64,000 bases of DNA from Neoarius graeffei (lineage: Eukaryota; Chordata; Actinopteri; Siluriformes; Ariidae). The notes below the pieces were generated by a model. That model made no database searches and was not told the origin of the DNA. It saw nothing but the letters and a program-made list of their open reading frames with translations. Below are positions 11,308 to 21,489 of the stretch, one piece after another. Position 1 is the first letter of the stretch; every line of letters starts with the position of its first letter. Where the stretch lies: NCBI RefSeq assembly GCF_027579695.1, contig NC_083582.1, positions 35,907,964 to 35,971,963 of the forward strand. The letters are read 5' to 3'. The translations under genes were made by a program, and so were the position numbers.

Positions 11308-12291
11308 GGCCCTGTCCACACGGCAACGGATTCAGGTGAATCCGATAAAATTGTTTATCGTTTCGGCCTGGCGTCCACACGGCACCGGCGTTTTGGGTGC
11401 CCCAAAACGAAATCTTTTGAGAATGGGTTCCAGAGTGGAAAGATCTGGCAACGGCGCCGTTGCGAAGTCGTCTGGATGAGTAGAACGGATTTGTTTACGA
11501 TGACGTCACAACCACATGTGCTTCACGCCGGGTAGAAGTGTAACGAACTCAATGCGAGTTGTCAACAAATCCTATAACTTGGTTCATGAAACGCGCTTAC
11601 AAAATATTTTCACTGTGAATATTTATTGTGTGATGGTGCAAAGTGAGAGAGAGAGAGAATAGCCCTTAGGGCAGAGTCAATCCCACCAGCAAAAATAGGG
11701 GAAAAAAAAAAAAAGGAGCGATCTCACCTCTTCAGATGTTGGTTTAAGTCCTACAATACATTCCTCAAAAAGGGCGTAGAACAACAAATTAATCCATCAA
11801 CGTGTAGCATTCAATTTATTCCGGACCATTAAAGACGCCGCCTTCCGCGTAGAATCATACGTCATCCTCACCGCCATATCGGATGGGGCAAAGCGGAGAA
11901 TAAAGATGCCTCATTCATGTGCTGCGTTTAACTGTACCAACAGGTTTGCCGTCCAAACAAGATCACATAGGATGACCTTTCACAGGTGAGACTGGAAAAA
12001 TACTTTTCATTGTATTTGGTCATTATAACGTAATTTTACGAACAGATTTTTCTGACTGTGGCTAATATGAAGTCTCGCGCATAATAGTTTATGCGCATGC
12101 GTCCTTACTTCTATTATTCTGGTGTCTCCGATAGGACCGTCTTACAGCGCACCTAGAGGTGTGGCATGTGTATTGCATCGTTTTCAGCAAGCGTTGCATT
12201 GCCATATGTACCTGATATTTTACTGATCCGTTGCCCATGTGGATGCGATTTTTTTTTTAAATCTCGTTGCCGTTGTCGTGTGGATGTAGCC
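11308..12291 (+). mobile_element. PIF/Harbinger-like MITE carrying a THAP exon
   Basis: Ends GGCCCTGTCCACACGGCAAC and the inverted GTTGCCGTTGTCGTGTGGAT...GCC, flanked by TTA (11305-11307, 12292-12294). Its interior holds a THAP first exon also present in the unrelated element at 58915-59808. Confidence 0.8.
11906..11985 (+). CDS. THAP-domain first exon (locus 1)
   Basis: An 80-bp exon starting MPHSCAAFNCTNRF and ending TFHR at an intact donor (CACAG|GTGAG). MPxxC.A..C at the N-terminus is the start of the C2CH THAP zinc finger, known from P-element-type and Kolobok/ISL2EU-type transposases and THAP1-9 host proteins. The upstream region has ACCGCCATATCGG. No downstream exon is found in this element, so the copy is a fragment. 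The same exon occurs at 59348-59427 with about six differences. Confidence 0.7.
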
Positions 12292-12619
12292 TTAGTCTAA
12301 CACAGCAGCAGAGACAGTTTCACATAAAGGCAGCAACAGCCACCATCAAATGGTGCGGTTGGAGTTTTGTTCTCAGACTTGACTTGAAATTTTCTTTAAA
12401 TGACTTGGACACCGGGGACTCAAGACTGGACTCGGACTTGAGGTTTAGTGACTCAACACCACTACTCCCAATAAAGGTTTCTTTGCTGACATCACACATA
12501 AATTACCGCTTGTTTAAACCGCCACGTTGGAGGGAAAACAAACCACTCACTCAGCATGTCAGAAGGCAGTGCTGGAGACCGCAAGTTTTCGATTGCGTTT
12601 GTAAACCAGATTCTGTGCC

Positions 12620-12818
12620 ATGGTTCTAAACTGTGTTGCTGTAGGGTGTCAGAATTATCGGGGAAAGAAACCTGGACTACCCTTTCACAGGTTCCCAGCC
12701 GATCGCGACCGCCATGAAAAATGGATTGCTGCATTACGGAGAGCCGACTCGTCCAACGCCAGGAGCGAATGGAGACCAGCTGCGACCAGTCATATATGCA
12801 ATGAACACTTTGTCGGAG
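12620..12818 (+). CDS. THAP-domain first exon (locus 2)
   Basis: A 199-bp exon beginning MVLNCVAVGCQNYRGKKPGL. It carries most of the THAP signature: C-x4-C at the start, FHRFPADRDRHEKWIAALRR, a tryptophan in SEWRPAATS, and C-x2-H in HICNEHFVGG. It ends at a consensus donor (GGAG|GTATGAAT). The frame is unbroken, so it could still encode a DNA-binding peptide if transcribed. It belongs to the outer ISL2EU-like element; subsequent transposase exons were not found before the inner insertion. Confidence 0.8.
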
Positions 12819-13250
12819 GTATGAATCATTACTCATTCGATAATGAAGGATAAATGTAAAATTAATCTATAGAAGCAATCTATAGTTTTGACACCCCCCC
12901 ATAGTTCTGCTCAAAAACATAGTATACAAGTCTTTATATCATTGAAAGAAAACACAATCCATACATTGTATCAAATTATTAAGCACATGTTGAATAAAGA
13001 AACATTTGGATGTACACTCTAGAAATGTTTAGCAGCATGTAGCGTACAAAGTCAAAGGCCTACGTGATTCAACAAGGTCCAGGATCAAACATACAGACAC
13101 AAGAAGTGGTGATTAACTAGGTTACAACTTTTAACATTATGTTTGAAAGGATCAGATGTCAGTCAACTCACAATCGCTACATCAAAATATAAGTGGTAGT
13201 TTTTATCAATCCAATTCTATTAGAAACGAAAATTGAAGAGATTAAATTAC

Positions 13251-13362
13251 CTTTGCCATAACAAGCACTTTGGATTCGGCACCTGGGGATACTTGCTGTG
13301 CAGGTCCTCGTCCCACGACACGCGTTCTTAAATGCGTAACAAATCCGGAAAAACTATATAGT
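13251..13362 (-). pseudogene. YqaJ-type gene, exon 1 distal part (outer element)
   Basis: Continuation of the exon starting at 15196, displaced by the inner transposon. It reads FSGFVTHLRTRVVG and ends KVLVMAK at a donor (GGCAAAG|GTAATT). Removing the insertion and one TA restores an unbroken join around the SLQAY|N region, which corresponds to the YKSLEAYNQF block seen in fish YqaJ-associated transposon proteins. Confidence 0.65.
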
Positions 13363-13442
13363 TATAGACCCCTTCGCAGTAAACGTCATTCATACGAAAG
13401 CGGAAATTGCGCACGCAGCCTGGATCCAAAAAAGACTCAGAA

Positions 13443-13642
13443 ATGCCTAGTTGTTGTGTTGTCGGGTGTCAGAATCGTAGCAGTGATGGAGTTAAAATGT
13501 CCAGAATTCCAGCAGGATCTCACCCATTCCAAAAAAAAAAAAAAAAACCGCTGACGTCTATGACTACAAGCCATCAAACGTGTAGACTGGGATGAAAGCA
13601 CCATCAAAAATGCGCGGGTTTGCAGCGCCAACTTCATCACGG
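13443..13642 (+). pseudogene. THAP-domain first exon (locus 3), frameshifted
   Basis: Starts MPSCCVVGCQNRSSDGVKMS, continues RIPAGSHPFQ, then an expanded run of 17 A (13532-13548) breaks the frame. Beyond it the correct frame reads WLQAIKRVDWDEST then ARVCSANFITG, ending at donor ACGG|GTAAG. All THAP landmarks (C2CH, W, P) are recognisable. The A run is the likely inactivating change. Confidence 0.8.
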
Positions 13643-13809
13643 GTAAGATCAGGCTATTTATTAAATCTTTCTTTATTCTTTCTAGTCTTCGTTTATTGAT
13701 GTAGCAAAATACTTTGGTAACGTTTGTCTGATTAGCTGAGTCATAGTTACACAATGTAATGAATATTGTTAGCATGTTAACTTAGCTTTGCATGCAGTTT
13801 TGTTTGTAG

Positions 13810-13900
13810 GAGAGGTCTCGCTTGACTCAAGCAGTCCAGATTTTGTGCCATCATCATTTGTGTATGCCGAAAATCACAATTTTAAAGCAAGGATGGAAAG
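13810..13900 (+). pseudogene. THAP gene second exon (locus 3)
   Basis: Acceptor TTTGTTTGTAG|GAGAGG and donor GGAAAG|GTAAAA bound 91 bp. The phase joins exon 1 and reads SLDSSSPDFVPSSFVYAE, the usual segment after the THAP C2CH (S..PDFVPS.F). This is the only locus here with a recognisable second THAP exon. Confidence 0.7.
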
Positions 13901-14159
13901 GTAAAATTGTGTGCCCTCACTCTAAATGCCAACTTACGTTGACTGCTCTAACCTAGCTCCCGCCCCGTTCAGTTTCATTTCTGGTCTCTGCCTCTCGCTT
14001 TTTACGCAGCTCTGATTTCTCTTCGCTGCACTCTTTACACTATCATTCCTTTCATGCCATTACCTCCTGCAAATTGCTGTTTAATGTTGGTATTTGCTGT
14101 TGTAGCTAAAGCCACATTGCCATCACATCACTGGCATAATTTGATTAAAACAAAACGAA

Positions 14160-14834
14160 TATGAATGTCCCATTGTTAATCAAGTTGTACATGCCCGCAC
14201 ATAATCATATGCATCTAAAGACTTGTAGGCACGAAGTTTTTCGTGGGTGTACACTGAAGTCTTGTCAATAAGGTACGAGTATATATCTGGCCAGGGAACT
14301 TATTAACATCGTCCGTCCACTCTTTAATTAAATGCAGATCCGGTAGGCGATGTCCACTTCTCATCTCTAGCCGCTTTATCTTGTTCTACAGGGCCGCAGG
14401 CAAGCTGGAGCCTATCCCAGCTGACTACGGGCGAAAGGCGGGGTACACCCTGGACAAGTCGCCAGGTCATCACAGGGCTGACACATAGACACAGACAACC
14501 ATTCACACTCACATTCACACCTACGCTCAATTTAGAGTCACCAGTTAACCTAACCTGCATGTCTTTGGACTGTGGGGGAAACCGGAGCACCCGGAGGAAA
14601 CCCACGCGGACACGGGGAGAACATGCAAACTCCGCACAGAAAGGCCCTTGCCGGCCCCGGGGCTCGAACCCGGACCTTCTTGCTGTGAGGGGACAGCGCT
14701 AACCACTACACCACCGTGCCGCCCGTGATGTCCACTTGTTAGAGTTAACTTATTTATGTAGCATTCTCGATCTTGTAACGACAATTGTCTGGCATAATCT
14801 GACAGCTCATAATGCCGGTCTATGGGCAGCGCCA
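14160..14834 (-). pseudogene. YqaJ-type gene first exon of inner element, split by SINE
   Basis: Start near 14834 reads MALPIDRHYELSDYARQLSL, then RECYINKLTL, the SINE, then LPDLHLIKEWTDD, a one-base shift, [16 protein letters not shown] and [14 protein letters not shown]. The order ([24 protein letters not shown]) parallels the outer element's gene and the 18712-19020 exon. No nuclease core is present in the window. Confidence 0.65.
14360..14726 (-). mobile_element. Mermaid-type SINE
   Basis: Full copy on minus, flanked by GATGTCCACTT (14349-14359, 14727-14737). It interrupts the inner element's YqaJ exon. Confidence 0.95.
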
Positions 14835-14908
14835 TTGTTTCTGGGTCCAGGCTGCGTGCGCATCCTGGCAACGGCCGGTTTGTTTACAAACATGCGAAGG
14901 GGTCTATA

Positions 14909-15196
14909 AGCTTGCAAACTCTTATAACTCATTTTTTCACGTGTACTGTGTAGTCTGAGGTTCGGTCTATCAGGTAGCGGTATATATCTGGATATACCAA
15001 ACTAGGAATGTTCTCTATCGCTTCATCCAAACAAGCAGTAAACAAACATTGCCTCCGATAGCAAGTAAGGATTGGTTGTGAGACCAGCGATCACCATTTT
15101 CTCCACATATCTTGCCTTATGCGTACTATCATAACTTTCCGCTAAATCTGACAGTGCTGGGGAAACGATCCCACTCGACTCCTCGCTTTGCGCCAT
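14909..15196 (-). pseudogene. YqaJ-type gene, exon 1 proximal part (outer element)
   Basis: Start ATG at 15196-15194; reads MAQSEESSGIVSPALSDLAE, then ARYVEKMVIAGLTTNP. A frame disruption follows, then PSLVYPDIYRYLIDRTSDYT and EKMSYKSLQA up to the inner insertion. In fish, such N-terminal segments precede a SWIM finger and a YqaJ-like exonuclease in transposon-encoded proteins. The TIR just upstream has CCGCCATGTTGG and GTCACGTGAC. Confidence 0.65.
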
Positions 15197-15816
15197 GTTC
15201 AAATGTTGCAGTCCTGACGGATCGGTTACACATTGTGAAGCACCGAGCCGGTTTGTTTTCACTCCAACATGGCGGTGTAAAGAGTTTCCGGTCACGTGAC
15301 TAAGAAACCTCTATACAGCAGTGTCAACATATTTAATTCTTTCTCATCGGTCGCACCAGCTCTCTACTATGTGGTGCTAGTAAACATCAAGTCAATCCCT
15401 TGCCTGATGAGGTTCAAGACAGAACTTGATTGGCTCAGAGCATTCCCGGACACTCCACTTACACCCAGGTACCTTGGAGTGGGTCGGTAGCAAGTGTTAA
15501 TATCTGCAACCCTGGGAATCAGCGGTGATGTACGAGATGATGGCCCTGAGTGATCAAGCTCGAAGTTGACCCAAGGCATTTGGGATAAGGTGAATGTAAA
15601 CCTAATTTTGAGACTCCAGCAGCACTGTAGAAGCTGTACAAGAATGAACTAATCCATGTAACACTCATACTGATCTCTAAAAAGCCTCAGCGATGTACTG
15701 TTTGGAAAGATGTCCACTTAAAATAAGGCTCTGTACCATCACCGCTGAACAAGAAAGCAAAATATGAAGTGTCTCAAAGAAGAAACAAACAAGGCATTAT
15801 TAAGAGGCGTTATGTT

Positions 15817-15822
15817 TTTATT
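15817..15822 (-). terminator. ipmk: Candidate ipmk polyadenylation signal
   Basis: AATAAA on the minus strand. It is the last such hexamer before the repeat-rich flank begins and is preceded by the AT-rich block proposed as 3' UTR. No transcript evidence. Confidence 0.4.
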
Positions 15823-18362
15823 AATAATGATAGACTTGCCAAATATACACCTAAATATACGAGTCTGATTATGACGTTATACATCTAGATTACAAAAACC
15901 ATCATTAGTTTCGTCTGTTTATTCCAGGGTTCACATGAGTAATGGGCATTCCAGTACTGATCTGCAACCTGGATCATTTCTGCCAGAACCTCAAGCTTAA
16001 ATCAGAAATCAGATCAGTTTTCAGATGAGTTTCTGCATTGTGAATTGCAGAATTATACAGCACATGGGAAAAATCATTCAAATGTAGCGACTCCAACCCA
16101 TTTTATTGCGCAACCCTGCTGCTTCATGGGCGTAAATGAGCCTGGATATTCCAGGGCAGCAAAGATAAATTATACTCAATGTTTTCCTCATAACATGATA
16201 AAATTACCCTGATTATTTTTTTTTTTGAGACTGCGTAAATAGCACAAAAAAAAAAAAAAAGTTTTACCAAAACCAGGTTACAAAAATGGTTAAACGTTCG
16301 ATTCTTCTATTTGGAGGCATTTAAAATGCAATATGCCTTTACAGTTAGTTCAATTAAACTAGTTCCATAGGCAAACTCCAGTCTAGCAAATAATTAAAGT
16401 GCTCTGAGCACCAGCGTAAATTTCAGTCAGGTGCAACTGTTTAAGAAAGAAAGAAAAAAAAAATATTACTAAAACACAGTAATAAATGAGAATAAGATTT
16501 TTAAAAAATTACAGACGAATGGATGAGTTCACAGCAGGAAGTCTGATATAGACATCATACAGTATTTCCACTTGCTTCAGTGCATGAATGAAAATAAAAA
16601 TGCTGTAAATGTAATAGCAGGAACAAAAAGAAACTGGAATGCAAACAAATTCCTCAATTTAATGGTGCATGCTACAGGAAAGGAAAAAAAAAAAAAATGC
16701 ATCAAGCTTGAACTGGCCCACGGCTTGTTTCCTTCCAGTTCTTGCATACGGATGTCTCGACTACTTTGAAGTCGTAACGCTAATACATTCCTGAGTGTGA
16801 GACAAGAGCCAGGGAATCAGACACACAGGTAGTTTCGACTTTGCCCCAAGACGTGCGATTCCAAGTTGGCTTTTTCCTTCAGAGCCTGACTTTCTTCTTC
16901 GGGGGACAAGCAGAAAGCATGCTCTTGTTCTGCTTTAAATCGACGGGAATGTTAAAAATCAGACAAGTCGAACGCAGCGGCAGTCGTTCAGCACAAGACA
17001 AGGTCAGAAGACGTCCTACATATACAGTATGCTCCAAGTAAAACTTGAAATGCATCGAAGAACACTTTCCAGATTTCTTGCAATCAATGAAGAATAAAGC
17101 AAGAAACTTATCAGCTTTGAGATGAGGAATACATTTCACAGATTTTTTTTTCAGTATGTCATTGTATACAGTGATTACGCACCTATATGAGTCTTGATAA
17201 AATTTGCAATGCCCTAGAATTTAAAAAGGGAAAAAAAAAAAAAAAAAGCTGCAACAAAATTAGTTCATATAAATACAATGCAAAGTTAAGGATTTAAAAA
17301 AAAAAAAAAAAAAAAAAGGGGGGTCCAATGCCTCCGGGAGGGAAAAGTTTTTTTTTTTTTTTTAAATATTTATAGCTTTTCCTCTTTTTTCCCCCTCCCC
17401 CGTTCAGTCAGTGGATTTTTTTTTTATAAAAATCAAGCTCACTATGCTGGTTTTTGCCTCCTGCACTCAAATCAATACTACGTCTGCACAGTAACGCTTC
17501 ATTCACTCAGCTCAGGAAAGTGTATCAAAAACACTTTAGCAGCTGATACAGCATTAATAAAGCATGGCTTTAAAGATGGCCAAAAATGGTACGAACTTAA
17601 CTCCCCCCCCCCCCCCCCATTTACGACACATAGGACAAGCTCACCAAGACGGTTTTTAAAACGCCAATAAAAATCCAAGCCTTCCCTTCATCGGCTCAGC
17701 ATACTGCATCGTTACATTACATAAAATAGGATACCGTATTTACACAGGGGAATTTATGTAGACGAGTCAAAACCGCAAGTTTAAAACTCACCACAGGTAG
17801 AGCCATTATGGCAGCGCAGGTTAAAGAAACCGACAAATGTGTCCTCAGAGTCCTTACAGCATTGTGAAGCAAGACAAAACCTTATTTAACTTGTCTTGAG
17901 AAATCCAGAGAAAGGGTTAAGACGGTGTGTAAAAGTGAGAGAATTTCATTTCTGCCATTGCCAAGATAAATACCATAAATGACCATGTAATCAGTTTACC
18001 TGAGTAAAAAACTTGGAAAAAAAAAACAAAAACCCACACAGGTGCATGTAGACCAACTGCTAAACCAAATCTGTGTCCGAAATCACTCTCGTTCATTACT
18101 CCCTATATGGAGCACTTGCATGTGACGTCACAGCCGATCCAGATTGTGACAGACGCCATCTTGTCGGTCAAACGCCATATTCCGCCTTCTACTTCTGCTT
18201 TTACTTCTACCTTTTCTTCTGGAAAACCCTACTATATACAATTCTACTACAACGGCTGCAGCTACAAGCTCTCCCTACCTGTGTACGTTTTTTATGTTTT
18301 TTTTTGTGTGTATTTTTGCGTGTTGTTCGTCTGTACCGGACTTCAATATCCACTACAACCGT

Positions 18363-18670
18363 ATGGACTTACTGGACATTGGTTTCCAGCAGAAAATGAC
18401 GGTTTGTAGCGATTTCCATCGCATGCACAACATTCCGGACGAGATAGCGAGACCAGCGGGGTCTCCATGGATTGTTATCGGAAGCAAAGCGAAGGAGGCG
18501 GCGCCGGGAGCGGAAGCAAAAGCGAGGCTGCAGAGCCGGCCTGTTGATTAAGCTCAGAAAACAGCCACTCAAATCTCCACTGCTAAGCCTCTACCTCTCC
18601 AACGCCAGATCCATGTAAACAAGACGGACGATTTGGAATTACAGCTGGAATTACCTTATTCTAGTCTATA
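18363..18670 (+). pseudogene. LINE ORF2 N-terminal (endonuclease) fragment
   Basis: After MDLLDIGFQQKMTVCSDFHR and a frame change, the sequence reads KQKRGCRAGLLIKLRKQP then LSLYLSNARSM. The NARS block is the start of the apurinic endonuclease domain in fish LINE ORF2 proteins. Stops and shifts make it non-functional. Confidence 0.6.
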
Positions 18671-18711
18671 ATCGGCTGGTCAGTGCTATACTCAATACTT
18701 AAGTGACTTAC

Positions 18712-19020
18712 CCATCCAATGAGGATTCTTGTTTACAAGATGCCACATCTGAGTCGCTGACAAATCCTGAATTTCTGTAAAGATAACTGTCCAGAGATTT
18801 ATAAGCACGCAGTGCTTCACCACTGAACAGCGAGGGAAAGTTAATGAGGTAATTATACACGTCCAGGTATTCCGCTGGCAGTTCAAAATCCGGTCGTGAA
18901 AACTCCGTCTGGTAAACCATAAGGGTCACTAATCTGTAGATTGTTTATTTTAGACATATATCTAGTTCTCTGTTCATTAGAAAAATGAGCCGTGTAGTCC
19001 GTCAGTTGAAATTGATCCAT
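18712..19020 (-). pseudogene. YqaJ-type gene first exon
   Basis: Starts MDQFQLTDYTAHFSNEQRTR, then RYMSKINNLQISDPYGLPDG; after one frameshift reads YLDVYNYLINFPSLFSGEAL and RAYKSLDSYLYR, ending at donor GATGG|GTAAGT. It aligns block by block with the YqaJ-type exons at 14160-14834 and 13251-15196. The catalytic YqaJ domain is not present. Confidence 0.65.
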
Positions 19021-19710
19021 TCTGTACACGAGTGCAGCAGTATTCAGCGGTGTTTTTGACCGACAAGATGGCGGTTGTGTACTTTCCGGTCACGTGACTG
19101 CAAGATCTCCATAGGGAATTACTATATAGAGGACTATATAGTGAGCTCATTGGGAACACACTTTCGGACACGAGTCCGTCGCGCTGTTATTTACGTCATT
19201 ACTGTCGCACAATTAAAGCGTGCCGGATCAGTCGGCTGGTGGGTTTTCAAAATAATAAAACGCATGTATTTTTGTGATAAATCCATATTATACTGAGCAC
19301 GGTTCCCACATTAATCAATACAAAAGTACCTGCATCCTTTCAGTTCTTTTAAATCAAGGCTGAATACTTTCTTCTTTGCCGCTGCCTTTTATTAAAAGGT
19401 AAAACGGCCTTTTCAGATTTTTCAAGTTTTGGTCATAAAAAGAATTCCCCCCTCCAAAAACCCAGTTATTTTTGTTTAGTGGACCAAAAACTACTGAATT
19501 TGAATCACAGACTTCCAATTTTATTAGTGTTTTTTTTTTTTTTTTTTTAATAGAACTAACAAATTTAGCACCACGTGGCCCTAAATTCTCCGTTATTTTT
19601 TTCCTGCTTCCCCATGACCCAATTCAAGGTACTACGTCATGCATGACGTGGTGGGCTTTCCCCGTTCACGCAAGGCATTGTGGGATACAAATTTGAAACA
19701 GGAGAGAAAA

Positions 19711-19857
19711 ATGGAGGACGTGAGCGTGCGAATGAAACGTGAAAGACCGACTGCAGTAACGGAAAGCCAGAAGAAAAGACGTTATGTTATATACGAAGGA
19801 AAGGAAACACAGGACCAAACTAATAAACATCGGCGCTCAGCGAGCACCTCGGTGTGA
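19711..19857 (+). CDS. Unassigned basic N-terminal ORF in a DNA element
   Basis: Frame of 48 codons rich in K and R (SQKKRRYVIYEGKE). It has a strong start context (AAAATGG). It may be the first exon of a transposon gene; no domain recognised. Confidence 0.3.
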   Translation: MEDVSVRMKRERPTAVTESQKKRRYVIYEGKETQDQTNKHRRSASTSV

Positions 19858-20108
19858 TCAGCTGTTCGTTTAGTGACAGAATGATGGAACTGTCAGTGCA
19901 TGGTCAAAGGTAAACCTGTAGATGCCAGCTGCAATAAAACCCAAAAGAAGGAGGAAAAGAAGAAGGTGGTGGTGGTAAACCTGCGCATGCGCACACGGAC
20001 TTCCTCTGTCTGCTTGACTGTGTGAAGCGAGCGATTTCATGCACACTATTTGCTCGGGAATCCCCTCCAATTAAAGAACTTCCCAGCCACAGGATGGCCT
20101 GATATTTT

Positions 20109-20792
20109 TGCCGCTTTTCCACTACAAACGTGGCTGAGTCGGGCTGAGCCGTGCCGTGCTGAGTCGGGCTGAGCGGGACTGTTGGAGTTGCATTTCGACT
20201 ACCACCGCGCTGAACCGTGCTGGCTGGAAGTGGGTGGACACATTGGGTGGAGTTAGCGAAAGTGGGTGGACATCACGTGATGTCGTTAAGCGGCACGAAC
20301 AGTGACATCAGTGATCTTTTAAGCGGTAGTCTCACGACCCGGATAGTAAATAATAAACATGGAGTCGTTAGTGTTGCTGGTCTTGGTGCTGTGGCTTGTT
20401 GTCACCGACAACGCCAACAGATACTGGCAAGAGCGTATAGATGAGGCGAGGCGCATAAGGCTTCAGAAATTCTCGTAATTCGTAATTATTCTTCTTCCGG
20501 GTTTACGGTGTTGACAGATCCCAGCGTGCTCGCGGGGCGTGTGGGGGCATGTGAGGACACTCCTCCTCACCAATCAGTGCACAGGGGAGTGTCTGCTCAC
20601 GCCCCCAGCCTCACTCAGCTCGGTTTGGCTCGCTTCAGCCCCACTCCAAAACCGTGCGAGTTTTGGGGGCTGAGCAGGGCTGAAGCGAGCTGAGTCGTGC
20701 TGTTTTGAGATAGTCGAAACACGAGCCGTGTCAGGCTGAAGTGAGCTGAAGCGAGCTGAAGTGAGCTGAAAAAGGGTAGTGGAAAAGGGCCA
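20109..20792. mobile_element. PIF/Harbinger-like MITE (GCCGCTTTTCCACTAC family), copy 1
   Basis: Ends TGCCGCTTTTCCACTAC / GTAGTGGAAAAGGGCCA, flanked by TTT (20106-20108, 20793-20795). Subterminal arrays of GAGCTGAAGTGAGCTGA. A short frame starts MESLVLL near 20359. The second copy (30409-32364) has TTA duplications, supporting a 3-bp target. Confidence 0.8.
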
Positions 20793-21402
20793 TTTGTGAG
20801 ATATTACAGAAATAAACATACATCACTAGGACCACATTTCAGAGGGAACAAAGTTTCACAGATTTTATGAAATCGAAAGGCCGTCTAGTCCTAGATCAAA
20901 TTTGAGGCTTTTGAGTAATTCCTCGCTCTGCACTGTAACGTTTATTCTTGTATTGTGTCTATTTTAGCTTATTTTCTATTCTCTTACCATTTTTAGTTCT
21001 ACTTGAATGTCCATTGATAGCGTTTCTTCCCCTGTCCATTCAGCCGCAACACCGGGTGCTCCTGTCCGTCGTCTGCCTTTTTTTTGTTTTTTTCAGCACG
21101 ACCACAATGCATGATGGCATATATTGCTTGATTAGTGACCATCGGTTGCAAACTACTTTTCATGATGCATTGTGGGATACTACAAATCCACTATATAGGA
21201 TGTAATAATGCTCACTGTACATTCGGACAACACTACAAAATAGCGAACTCACTATATAGTCCACTATATAGTGAGCAGTGAGTGATTTCGGACACAGCGC
21301 AAGCTTTTGAAATGGGTTATTTCACTGTAGTCCAGGGGAGAGAGGAATGAACATGAGAATAAGAGTAGCTACAACTTTAAAATTAAAAAAAATAAAAATA
21401 AA

Positions 21403-21438
<36 letters not shown>

Positions 21439-21489
21439 TCCTCTCTGATGAGATGAGCAGATCATCATGGCTGAAGAACCTTTTTTTCT

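Larger units (their letters stand above)
10722..12463. mobile_element. hAT-like element with ACTTGAGTCCGACTC ends
   Basis: Left end TAGTACTTGAGTCCGACTCG and right end with ACTCGGACTTGAGG...CAACACCACTAC form imperfect inverted repeats familiar from fish hAT elements. A BED-type finger frame lies inside (11010-11222). A Harbinger-like MITE (11308-12291) is inserted in it. I found no clear 8-bp duplication, so the borders are approximate. Confidence 0.55.
13365..14906. mobile_element. Two-gene THAP/YqaJ transposon (ISL2EU-like), inner copy
   Basis: Ends TAGACCCCTTCGCA / TGCGAAGGGGTCTA, flanked by TA (13363-13364, 14907-14908). It inserted into the YqaJ exon of the outer element. It has its own THAP gene (plus, from 13443) and YqaJ gene (minus, from about 14834). 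A Mermaid SINE (14360-14726) then inserted into its YqaJ exon. Order of events: outer, inner, SINE. Confidence 0.8.
12474..15311. mobile_element. Two-gene THAP/YqaJ transposon (ISL2EU-like), outer copy
   Basis: Long imperfect terminal repeats (AAGGTTTCTT...ACCGCCACGTTGGAG and its partner CTCCAACATGGCGGTG...AAGAAACCTC) are flanked by TA (12472-12473, 15312-15313). A THAP gene starts at the left end on plus; a YqaJ-type gene starts at the right end on minus, so the two face inward. A second element of the same design (13365-14906) is inserted in the YqaJ exon. The ISL2EU label is from memory of that superfamily having THAP and YqaJ proteins. Confidence 0.75.
18108..19111. mobile_element. ISL2EU-like element with YqaJ exon and captured LINE piece
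   Basis: Ends TGGAGCACTTGCA / TGCAAGATCTCCA, flanked by TA (18106-18107, 19112-19113). Both terminal repeats contain CGCCATCTTGTCGGTCAAA. The right end carries a YqaJ-type first exon (minus). The left half carries a LINE fragment instead of a THAP exon. Confidence 0.75.
19403..20885. mobile_element. DNA element with ACGGCCTTT ends, containing a Harbinger-like MITE
   Basis: Sequence present here but absent from the sister copy (32550-32560 region). Approximate inverted ends AAACGGCCTTTTCAGATTT and AAATCGAAAGGCCGTC. An unassigned frame starting MEDVSVRMKRERPTAVTESQ (19711-19857) lies inside. Borders approximate. Confidence 0.5.
18071..21297. mobile_element. Composite DNA element with CTGTGTCCGAAATCAC ends, copy 1
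   Basis: Ends CTGTGTCCGAAATCACTC / GAGTGATTTCGGACACAG, with ACTATATAGT subterminal repeats. An inverted copy lies at 29490-32886, and comparing the two reveals the insertions: 18108-19111 and about 19400-20880 (itself holding 20109-20792). The intact family would be roughly 0.75 kb. No clear target duplication was found. Confidence 0.75.
15795..21489 (-). other. ipmk: Candidate ipmk 3' UTR with transposon insertion
   Basis: Non-repetitive AT-rich sequence at 15820-18070 and 21298-21489, full of A and T runs, lies between the ipmk stop codon and an AATAAA. The composite transposon 18071-21297 interrupts it. The extent is inferred; a shorter 3' UTR ending before the transposon is possible. Confidence 0.4.
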
